The notes below the pieces were generated by a model that was not told the DNA's origin, searched no databases, and saw only the letters and a program-made list of their open reading frames with translations. Below are positions 33,719-45,700 of a stretch of DNA of 64,000 bases, in pieces; position 1 is the stretch's first letter; each line of letters opens with the position of its first letter. The stretch is from Cladopsammia gracilis (Eukaryota > Cnidaria > Anthozoa > Scleractinia > Dendrophylliidae), in contig JAJGOT010000432.1 in assembly GCA_022457155.1 (NCBI GenBank), forward strand, positions 1-64,000, read 5' to 3'. The position numbers and the translations under genes were made by a program.

Positions 33719-36700
33719 CTGGTAAAAAGGTGAAAATGTAATTAATTCAAAAGCCAATACATTGAAAATAAATTAAAAGGAAAATAGCCCGTTGTCTCAT
33801 GCTGTATTATACATTTAGAATACATTTGTAAACTTTCATAAGTGTGCAGTAGCGGATGATTCGACATCTTCCATAGTAGATAACCAAAATGAAGTAAATG
33901 GTTTTAGTTTGGAAGATTCACGGTAGCCGAGGTTCGAATAGCAGGGGACTACTATATATATGTATGTATGTATGTAGGTATAGTCGCACACGAGCCACAG
34001 GGAGCCCACACGGCTTATTGAGCTCAACCCGGTTCTGTAGCATGAAGCAACAAGGAATATATATTGCTACTCCTCACTTGGATGAGATGCTATTACGCCT
34101 GTATCCATTTATACACCTGGGTGGAGAGAGACAATGTGGAGTAAAGTTTCTTGTCTAAGGAAACAACACACTGGCAATGTACCCATTTATACACCTGGGT
34201 GGAGAGAGACAATGTGGAGTAAAGTTTCTTGTCTAAGGAAACAACACACCCTTGCAATGTACCCATTTATACACCTGGGTGGAGAGAGACAATGTGGAGT
34301 GAAGTTTCTTGTCTAAGGAAACAACACACTGGCAATGTACCCATTTATACACCTGGGTGGAGAGAGACAATGTGGAGTAAAGTTTCTTGTCTAAGGAAAC
34401 AACACACCCTTGCAATGTACCCATTTATACACCTGGGTGGAGAGAGACAATGTGGAGTGAAGTTTCTTGTCTAAGGAAACAACACACTGGCAATGTACCC
34501 ATTTATACACCTGTGTGGAGAGAGACAATGTGGAGTAAAGTTTCTTGTCTAAGGAAACAACACATTGGCAATGTACCCATTTATACACCTGGGTGGAGAG
34601 AGACAATGTGGAGTAAAGTTTCTTGTCTAAGGAAACAACACACCCTTGCAATGTACCCATTTATACACCTGGGTGGAGAGAGACAATGTGGAGTGAAGTT
34701 TCTTGTCTAAGGAAACAACACACTGGCAATGTACCCATTTATACACCTGGGTGGAGAGAGACAATGTGGAGTAAAGTTTCTTGTCTAAGGAAACAACACA
34801 CTGGCAATGTACCCATTTATACACCTGGGTGGAGAGAGACAATGTGGAGTAAAGTTTCTTGTCTAAGGAAACCACACACTGGCAATGTACCCATTTATAC
34901 ACCTGTGTGGAGAGAGACAATGTGGAGTAAAGTTTCTTGTCTAAGGAAACAACACATTGGCAATGTACCCATTTATACACCTGGGTGGAGAGAGACAATG
35001 TGGAGTAAAGTTTCTTGTCTAAGGAAACAACACACTGGCAATGTACCTGCATTTATACACCTGGGTGGAGAGAGACAATGTGGAGTAAAGTTTCTTGTCT
35101 AAGGAAACAACACACTGGCAATGTACCTGCATTTATACATCTGGGTGGAGAGAGACAATGTGGAGCAATGTTTCTTGTCTAAGGAAACAACACACTGGCA
35201 ATGTACCCATTTATACACCTGGGTGGAGAGAGGCAATGTGGAGTAACGTTTCTTGTCTAAGGAAACAGCACACTGGCAATGTACCCATTTATACACCTGG
35301 GTGGAGAGAGACAATGTGGAGTAACGTTTCTTGTCTAAGGAAACAGCACACTGGCAATGTACCCATTTATACACCTGGGTGGAGAGAGACAATGTGGAGC
35401 AATGTTTCTTGTCTAGGGCAACAACACACTGGCAATGTACCCATTTATACACCTGGGTGGAGAGAGACAATGTGGAGCAATGTTTCTTGTCTAAGGAAAC
35501 AGCACACTGGCAATGTACCCATTTATACACCTGGGTGGAGAGAGACAATGTGGAGTAAAGTTTCTTGTCTAAGGAAACAACACACTGGCAATGTACCCAT
35601 TTATACACCCGGGTGGAGAGACAATGTGGAGTAAAGTTTCTTGTCTAAGGAAACAGCACACTGGCAATGTACCAATTTATACACCTGAGTGGAAAAAGAC
35701 AATGTGGAGCAATGTTTCCTGTCTTAGGAAGCAGCACACTGGCAATGTACCCATTTATACACCTGGGTGGAGAGAGACAATGTGGAGTAAAGTTTCTTGT
35801 CTAAGGAAACAACACACTGGCAATGTACCCATTTATACACCTGGGTGGAGAGAGACAATGTGGAGCAATGTTTCTTGTCTAAGGAAACAACACGACGGCA
35901 GAGACCAAGCTTCGAACCATCGACTATCAGATCTGTAGTCCAACCCGCTAACCACTACACCACCGCACAGGCTAACCACTACACCACCACACAGGATACC
36001 CACTAAACCACCGCACAGGCTAACCACTACACCACCCACAGGCTAACCACTGCACCACCGCACAAGATAACCACTACACCACCGCACAGGGTAACCACTA
36101 CACCACTGCACAGGCTAACCACTACACCACCGCACAGGATAACTACTACACCACTGCACAGGCTAACCACTACACCACCGCACCGCCTAACCACTATTGT
36201 TTTTATTTTCATAATTTTAAACTCTTATTTGTAACGAACTTTTAGTTTTAACTTCATTTTTAATTTTTTTGTTAGCCCCTGAAGAAGGTTTGTTTTCAAA
36301 CCGAAATATTGGGCAAATTCGTTTTAATATATATTTATAAATTTTGTTTTATTCTTTTATTTACTCCTTCATCACCTTGCCGTAAGGATCAGTTTGCCGT
36401 TTTCTGATTTTATACAAGTAATTATTGTATTGATCCAGGTCTACAACTGGGAGATCCGGCACCACTCAACGGTTTGTCGCTGTGGTCTTGCTGATATTTT
36501 ATATTTTAACCACTACACCACTGCTCCTCCACAGTAAGACACTTAAACACGAAGTTGCGGTATAAAAGGAGCCTGGCCTGGCCATTCTCGCCTCCAGTCG
36601 TTAATCAACCACTGAAGCATTAACAACTGACAAAAAACATGCGTCATTACCAAGACCATTGCTAACACAATTTAGAAAAACTTTATGAAAGTTATATCAG

Positions 36701-39700
36701 AAGTCCTTATGAACTTCTATTTCTTTTTTTGCTTAGGTGAAATCTTGGTTTAATTAGATTTTTGAAGCAAATTATATTTAAAGGACGCGCTAGTTAACCA
36801 CGTTTTGTGACTGAAAGACGCCTTATTTTGCGTTTCACACCCAAAAGGTGTGAAATGGGGGAGGAGCTAAGCCTTTTATACCGGAACTTCGTGTTTAAGT
36901 CGGACATTCAAAGTATTGTTACACGACCTTTCATGGCTCGATCATAAAAGTGCTCTCAAAGTATTTTGCTTACTGAGGACGACTAGAGCTGGTCCACCTA
37001 TTATGACGGGAAGTTTCCATGGCAACGCCTCAGCACCCTCGTCCCCCCTTATTTCGTCTGCATGTTTCGTTGGTTCAGGAGTCTTCGTTGAAGATAACGT
37101 TGCAATTTTTCCAGTGAAACGCATCTGTAAACAGGACAGAGTCAATAAGTCAATGAAACATATTGTCAATGCGTCAAAATACCACAAATTGTGGGGAAGA
37201 AAGTCAAAGCTTTTTTGGGAGAAGGCTCATTTTAAAGCTTATTTTGGATGCTGTTAAGGGTTGAGTTTAAAGTTAAAAAATAAAACAGGGTATTGATAAG
37301 TTTGTTAAATGAAGAATAAGTCTCCGAGTATAGCGATTTAAGACAGAGTGCCCAAATTAAAATTCAAGAAAAATCCCAGATTTCATTTTGTAAAATATTG
37401 AAAAACAAATGGTACCATGCAAAAGTACTGCTGAAGAGGTTTCATTTGAATGATCACACCACAGGATTTCGTTAACACACTCAAAAGTTAGAACTACACT
37501 ACATGTCTCCATAATTGACTCTGGGAGTGAACGGCTTAATATGCCGTCGTCAAGTACAAACCAAAACTATCTGAGCTGACAGAGCGATATAGAACAGAAA
37601 AATAGAGATACAGTTAAATAGATAATTAATTAAGATTTTGGGGTGCGATACGGTTAAATTCAGGTCCAAAATTGCTGAGCTAACGAGGAACCCAGTGGCT
37701 CAGTCGGCTGACAGACTAAAACTAATATTAATCATACACTGCCACCATTTCGATAAATAGAAAGCTAATGTTTACAATTTACGGCATGTCACCAGACAGT
37801 TTCTTTATGAATGTCTTTTAATTTGATTTTTTCCGTACCTTTCTTCCGTGGTATTCTATTTCAATCCCCTCGCTCAAGAGTTCCCGTAAGCGGCGTTCAT
37901 CAACATCTGCATCATTTATGAAGAGAACAACCTATGGACAAAAGAACATTACAAAAGTGATTCACAAAAAAATTCAGTATTTTCCTACGTTTTTTTTAAT
38001 ACAGTCAACTCTCTCCGCCTAAACCGGCCCCAACTGTCCGTCTTAGAGAGGTGTCCGGCTTACAGAGAGTCGAGGTAACGTGACACCAGTTGTTCTGAGA
38101 TAATAAAGCTTAACCTACGCATTACGAATATACGTCAGTGTTCATGAACGCCGTTTTAATCTTTCTTACTTTTTCAAGTTTGTCGTGCGCGCGCTATTTG
38201 AACTTGTTTGTCAGCGCGCGCGCGCTTTATTCAAAATTAATGACGAATTGTAAGTCGTGTAGTTTTTTGGTCGCGTGGACTTTTTGTACAACGAAGAAGA
38301 CTTTGTGTGATTAAAAAGCAAAATTGTTTGGGTTTAAACGCCAAGAGGTCCAGTTAGTTTTTCTACTGTTTTTCTCAGTTTTGACCGTTCTAGTTTGGGA
38401 ACAGTCAGTTTTTGGCAAAACCTTGAAACTGGAACAAAGATAATATTAGAAAAATGGACTTGTTTGTATATATTCAGCATCTACAATTCCGTTTTGAAGT
38501 ATTTTTTTTTTCCAAAAAAAAAGGACTTCTCAATTGTCCGTTGACGGTTTCAAAGTGCCCGTTGTCGGTCTTAGAGAGGTATCTGTCTTATATAGAGCTT
38601 CATTACAGTAAAATGACTCAGTGAAAAACGGCAGGGACCTGAATACCAGATGTCCGTCTTATAGAGGTGTCCGTTAAGAGAGAGTTGACTGTAAATACAA
38701 AGGGTTCAGGTCATTAAATGTCAGATTAAGTATTTACCTTTGCTCCATACTCAGTAAAACCCATCTCAGATTTCTCCTCATTTACAACAACGATCTGGGA
38801 ATTAAAGAAAGAATTAATTAAAAAAACAAGTTACTTAAACATTGACTTGTCCCGGCTGATAAATCGTGTTTTCACGATTATGGCCAGGAGCTTGCTTTAT
38901 TATCTCGAAATAGAAAGAAAAAATTCGCAAAAGTGATGAAATCAAAGAAATATTAACTAAAGAGACAAAATAAAAAATGGTTAAAAAGTCAAAATTCCAC
39001 CAGAATGGCAATTTTGATTTCTTGACCGCCTGTCACAAAACGAAATTGATGAACTACGTTTGAACTGTAATCCACTTCCATCCTTGAAATCCCACACTTT
39101 ATCCCCAAACTACTGCTTCTGTTTTGCTCTATAGAATCTTTTTATCCAACTAAGTTGTATATTTGGTGGCATTTTGCGATATGACGTGGAAAAAAAGATA
39201 AGCGAAATTTTGTTATTTCAGCTGGACGGTATCTCTTTATGACGGAAATAAGCATAGTTTCAGGATCATTTTACTTATATTCTCAAATGGGGTTAATCCA
39301 CTTTTAAATAATAAATAATACCATGGAAAATCAACACTTTAAAATTTGTCTTTTTAACATGTTGAAACTATATATTTAACAAAACCAGCGGTGAAGATTA
39401 TATTTACATTTGCAACTTAAGAACCTTTATTGGTTAATTAAATATTCAACGACAACACTCATAAAGGCTGGAAAATGAGACTCGAGGAACAATTCAACTA
39501 GCAGATTGCAAAAGCTTACTGCGAAGAAGCTTATAAAATAGGTTAATTTTGGCGAGTAGAAACTATTCAGGGGGACAACTTATTTCATTATTAATTTCTT
39601 ACACTTAATTGTTTGGATACTTCCTCTTTGACCAGCTTCAGTATTTGTTCTTTCTCTTCAGCATCTAACGAAATCAACTCTCCTTTGAAGAACAACTTAA

Positions 39701-42700
39701 ATAAAAATTGTTTGGCTCGTATTAGAAAAGAATAAACACTAAATGACTGGTCCCGAGGGAAACAGTGAAGTTGTTTCCCGAGAATCTCGATGTTTCCCGA
39801 TACGAAGTCGAGGGAAACATCGAGGTTCGAGGGAAACAAAATTCACTGTTTCCCGAGGCATTAGTCATTAAGAGCAGTTCTCTGTAAGAATCGAGAAAAG
39901 TGGGAAATGAAAATTTTTGACTCCCCCCCTTCATATTTTGCATGCAGATAGGTCTTCAGGGGGGATGTTCAAAAATGACCTTTGTTAAGGTCGTTTCTTC
40001 TTTGTTGCCATGGTAACACTGGATGTTTGTTGGTGCCACCAAACCCAATTTTGACCTCAGAAACTTCCTTAAAAAGTGCAAAATGTAAGACATCGTTTCT
40101 CTGGCCCATTAATACTGTACAAATCAAGACTTTCACCAGATGTAAAACCTTTATTCTAGTTTACATGTATGCATGTGGCATTTTGTTACATCAACTGTAC
40201 ATGAACTTAAAGGTCAAACAACTTGATGGTGTTTCAGCCATTTTAGATGACGAGTTAAAATTAAACATAAAGATTTTTCACGAACGCAAAGAAAAAAAAA
40301 GCAGTACATCACTTTCATGATGCCCAGTCCGAAGATAAAAAATATAAAGGGGTCCTAAATGTGACTTGAACTCGCGCCTCCCGACTGCCAATCCCGGTAC
40401 TAAACCACTCGACCATCGTGGAACAAATACTTAGTTAAGACTAAATTTTATCATTTCAAGGTAGATACGCATCAAAACGCGTGTCTCGGTTGAAAACTCC
40501 TTTTAGATCGATTTTAGTGTTGCATTAAAGACTCCAAATGCGAAGTCTTCAAGCTTATTGTTGTTTATGTTCGTTTACAACAAGTTAGTTATTGTTATCG
40601 CTGGATTCACGTTGTTCTTGTTACGAAACGCTTTACGTCACTAAGTTTACAGCTGAGTGATGGAACGAGCGAGCAAGCGAGTGAGTTAATGAATTAGCTA
40701 TCGATAACCGTTCATTACGCTTGTGCATATTCCCGGGTTAAAAATGACAATAGTTCTACTCGCTGGTATGATTATCTGTAAAGTGTGTTAATTCTCGATG
40801 GGCGCAAAATAAAAATTGGAATCAATGCTGGCAGCCAGAATATACCAAGTTTCAAGCAATTCAACTGAATATACAATACATATACAACAGCTGCAATTGT
40901 CCTATCGTAAGTAACAATGATTAGCCACCAATCTGCATTGAAATAGTGGTATAGAGATTAAAATAACACGATACCTCGACTTCAAGAGTTCTCGATGGTG
41001 ATGAGGAAGCACGGGTGATTGTAGACTGCTGTTTTCCTGTGGCCGAAATGTTGCTTGTTGGTGATTCGACCTCTGTCGTTTTAAAATGGATCAGAGGCAT
41101 AGTAAGATAAAAATACTACAAATAATTTGTACCTGACAAGAAATTTATTTGGTTGCAATTTCCCTTTTATCTTGTTTTCTTCATATGGATGGTTACTATA
41201 TTATTTTTAACAAAAAGACATGCAGTATGCATCACTGGACTGCGGAAACGTATGAATGGTTTAACGCCTCTGACATTACACCAACTGTAGTTTGTTCTGG
41301 GAGACTCGTGCTCGAAAACTGATATAATTTATACAGATCATGGGATAAATATATTTTTTATGAACTTACTGATACAGTGCATTTTATCTTGTGACGGTTC
41401 CAGTTGAAGTGGTGGTAAGATTTTGTCCGCAGGAAATGCAAGACAGCCGTCCTGTTGAAGGTTGGTAAGTACTGAGGGGACACAAGATGCACGTTCTGTT
41501 CTTCAGAGTTCCCTTCTTAGTTTACACGTTCCGCTTCGCAGCTACTTTTGAAAACTTTCAAATTGTCAAGTTTCGGGTTAAAAAGGAAAACATCTCGACC
41601 TTACTTTAGACTAGTGATCACAACGTGGGGAAAACGTTGTTCAAGTTGGACACCAATCCAGGTACATGAAATTTACATGTACGCCGCAGAAATAAGGCAT
41701 GAAACAAATATTGCAAACTGACCAAAACAAGTTTAAGAATCCCATCTGACAGGAGACAGACCGGCTGGTTATTCTAGAAGCACAGATTTGATTTCGAGTC
41801 TGCCGTAAAGTAACTAGACTTCATCAAGTGGTCGGATCGGCACTTGGTCACGGGACCTCCGCATTTATTCACGGTGCGCAAATCACTTGGACACGCTCCT
41901 TCCCTTTTTACCTTGGCTTTTTTGTGCCCGCCACGAAGGCTTAACTCACCAGTGCACTTGGAGCCATTTATTGTATATCCTGAATTGCAGCTGCATTGAT
42001 ATGAACCATTTATGTTAGTGCACACTTGATCGCATCCACCATTGTTTACGAAACACTCATTAACGTCTGTTAAAATAAAATGAACAATCAGCTGGTGGTA
42101 ACTTGAAAACCTCATTTACGCCTTGTTACTCGCGCTGGGCTTACAATAAATACATACCTGTGCATTTGGGCTAATTAACAATTACGTTCTACCTTACTTG
42201 AAAAAATAAACGCCCCTATCCGTTTGAAAAGGAGTTAGCAAGACTCGCAATCTTGACAAATCTGTGAATTTGGGCCCATTTTGGTATATCCTAAAATACA
42301 GCTGCATCGATATGAAATCGGTGAATTAGTGCACACTTGATCATATCCACCATTGTTTGAAGAGCACTCATTCATATCTATTGCAAAAACAGAACAACCA
42401 GGTGTAACAACCTATAAAAATTTTAGGCTTTTTTTCTCAGTTTAATTGTATCTAAGAAGTTAGTAAGAATACTAGTTATGTTTAAGGGTATGTAGGTGAT
42501 AGCTCATAGCAATGAAATAAGAGTTACTTGACCTGAACAACCGCCCCTATCAGTTTTTAAATGAGTTGACATGACTCGCAATCTTGACATACCTGTGCAT
42601 TTGGATGCATTTTTGGTATATCCGGAATTACAACTGCATTGATATGAACCCGGTAAATTAGTGCACTCTTGATCACATCCACCATTGTTTGAAGAACACT

Positions 42701-45700
42701 CATTTACGTCTATTAAAATAAACAGAACAATCAGCTGGTGGTAACTTGAAAACCCCATTTACGTCTTCTTTCTAGCGTATGATCCCACTATTGTAGCTCA
42801 TGCACCAGAAATATACCTACCTGTGCATTTGGACACATTTTTGGAATATCCCGAATTACAGCTGCATTGATATGAGCCCGGTGTATTAGTGCACACTTGA
42901 TCACATCCACCATTCCTTGAAGCACACTCATTCACATCTAATAAAAGAAATAGAGGAACCGACTGCAACTGCCTCTAATGATAAGGTGATCTTTCGTAAC
43001 GAAATGCTGAAATAAGAAGTTATTTTCTTGTGAAAGTAATTAACGCTATTGTAATCCTGTTTGAACGCAGTATTCGGCACAAGTAAGGAATACCTACATT
43101 AACTGTTATTAGCAAGAAGTTTTCAATGCATCGAGTTAGGTGTTAAAAATCACCATTTACGTCTTCTTTCCAACGCATGGTTTTCAATTGAAATATACCT
43201 GTGCATTTAGGTCCATTTTTGGTATATCCTGAATGACAGCTGCATTGATATGAACCCAGTGAATTAGTGCACACTTGATCGCATCCACCATTGTTTGAAG
43301 AACACTCATTCACGTCTGATAAAATAACAAAAGAACCAGCTGTAACAACCTATAAAAATTTGAGGCTTTTGTGCTCAGTCGCATTATATCTAAGAAAGCG
43401 GTTAAAGGATACTAGTTATGTTTATAAGGGTATGTAGGTGATAGCTAATAGCAATAAAATGAGAGTTAAAGTTTACATGACTTGAACTACCACATCCCTA
43501 TCCGTTTTTAAATGAGTTGGCATGACTCTAAATCTAAACATACCTGTGCATTTGGATCCATTTTTGGTATATCCTAAATTACAGCTGCATTGATATGCGC
43601 CCGGTGTATTAGTGCAGACTTGATCACATCCACCTTTGTTTGAAGCACACTCATTCACATCTATTGAAATCAACAGAACAATTAGCTTCAACTACATCTA
43701 ATAATACGATATTTCCTACGAGTGACGTCCTAAAATATATCTTTCTTACTGACTGTGTTTGGTCGTTTATTGGCTCTACATGGCAAACAGAGAGGTCTTC
43801 GTATTATAATTAGGAAGAGAAATTAATGAAGCGTATTATGTGGTGACTGAAAGCAGTTTGTGAAAAAGACTTATCAAACTCATTAAAACTTCATGAAGAA
43901 AATACAAACGAAATGAATGCTTAATGAGTGTTTGAAAATCAGATGAAACACTCCTCATTTTTCCGTCCTTAATTTCTCCTTCTAAAATAATTTTGTTTGA
44001 GAAATAATAACAAACATTCCACACAGTATTTGATCACAAGATCAAACACCTCGAAACTCGTCAAAAGTACTCCGCTCTGCGTCGTGTTCTCGACTCTCTT
44101 CTTAGTGTTTGATCTTGTGATGAAACACTGTGCCTCATGTTTGACATATTACTTCAATATCTATTCACACATGCAGTTATCCTAAAAGTGTTGCTCATAC
44201 TTAGCACTAGCTACAACGATAACCACATTGTCGTTACAGCCACTTTCTAGATTTTTTTGATGCCCTGAGCACTCGGCCGCGCTGCCTCTACTTATCTGCC
44301 CTCTGGGTAGAGGAGTAGGAGGGTCTTTATACCTGAGCAAGTCTTGTTATCTTTATTTAGTGCATATCCAGTATTACACGAACAGTAAAAGCTTCCATGC
44401 GAATTATTGCACTTATGCTGGCAGCCATGGTGGTTCGTTAAACATTCATCGTGATCTACAAAGAAAATCAAAGATTACGTTCACACTTATCACGTTCTTT
44501 TCTCAGTAACAATAGTAGTAGAAAGGGTTGAAATGGAGCGCTTATATCGCAATCTAAACTTCTGGGTGTTTTTTAATACTAACAAGGATTCATAAAGCGT
44601 AATTATTGAAATTATCATGCTAGACAGGTTCAATTTTCACTAGCAACACAAGTACAAGTACATGGATGCGTATGCTTGTAGTAAATAGCATGATACATTT
44701 AATATCAGTCCTTCAATTGCTCAGCCCATCGCCCTTCTGCCCAAACAACTTACCTGAGCAAGTTCGTCCATTTGAATCCAAATAAAAGCCAGGTTTACAG
44801 CGGCAAAGGTAGGAGCCTGCAGTGTTGACGCACTGGTGACTGCAGTTCCCTTTACTGGACAAGCATTCATTTATATCTAGCAATAATAAAAATAAGAACA
44901 GAGATCAGTTAACTTAATGATGCACATATGAACTGAGATATGTGTCCTGCGGGGGCAAGTATGGAGTAAAGGCACTCGATTTCTTTACTGGTTTGTCATT
45001 CATTTTGATCAAAAGTCCAATCCAAATCTCTACTGAAATGAGCATCACCGTCTCGGCGGAGCAATAGGCCATTTGCACGATGGCGTCATTTGACTACAAC
45101 TACCAGAATTCCTTTCGTTTTTCCTTTCTTATTTAAATTTTGTAATCCCAGTGCGGTTTAAATAACAATAGCCCTAATTTGCACTACAAAACAAAAAAAC
45201 TGAAGGATTTTGGTATTTGTAGTCATATGACGTCATCGTGCAAATGGCTTATTATCCCTTTCGTAAACGGTCGATGCCATTTCGGCGATACTTAGAACTT
45301 AGAACTTACAACTTACCTGAGCAAGTTCGTCCATTTGAGTCCGAAACAAAACCAGAATTACAGAGGCAAAGGTAGGAGCCTGCAGTGTTGACACACTGGT
45401 GACTGCAATTACCTTTACTGGATAAGCATTCATTTATATCTACCATTGATAAAAATAAGAACAGAAATCAGTAAACTAAATCATGCACATATGAATTAAA
45501 TATGTATGAACTAAAGGCACTTGTTTTTTCTACTGATTTTGTAATTTATTTCGCTCACAAGTCCAATCCAAATCTCTACTGAAATGAGCATCAGCGGTCT
45601 TGCCGAATGGCATACACAAAGTGGTAACAAATTGCAGTTATTGGTTCCTGCAGTAATAGATGGGTTGAGAGAACTTAAATTTCACTTATATGTTGCAGGT

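Larger units (their letters stand above)
33950..36198 (-). mobile_element. tRNA-derived SINE with two internal minisatellite expansions
   Basis: Read on the minus strand: a tRNA-like head (A-box-like TAGTGGTTAGC; B-box-like GATGGTTCGAAGC at about 35915), then a body unit ccttagacaagaaactttac continuing to ccacccaggtgtataaatgg, then a unique 3' part and a (TACA)n-like tail near 33955-33980. The A-box half is repeated about 10 times and the body about 23 times. The element lies in the last intron of the multi-EGF gene, in the same orientation. Confidence 0.7.

Noticed and set aside
34134..35938. Open frames of 107-179 aa on both strands with 26-residue repeats (e.g. [17 protein letters not shown])
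   Set aside because: They are by-products of a 78-bp minisatellite, whose length is a multiple of three. Frames are open on both strands and break wherever an 80-bp unit occurs.
35946..36198. CRISPR-like short repeat array
   Set aside because: Units are contiguous without unique spacers, and the context is a metazoan SINE.
40350..40430. tRNA gene on the minus strand (A- and B-box-like words)
   Set aside because: The acceptor and anticodon stems do not pair, and the same sequence recurs within a dispersed repeat at 50.58 kb. It is called a tRNA-related repeat instead.
41370..41451. Alternative acceptor (ttcaacag) for the exon after the last EGF module
   Set aside because: It gives the wrong phase after a phase-1 EGF exon, with an early stop. 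The acceptor 20 bp upstream (cccctcag) restores phase.
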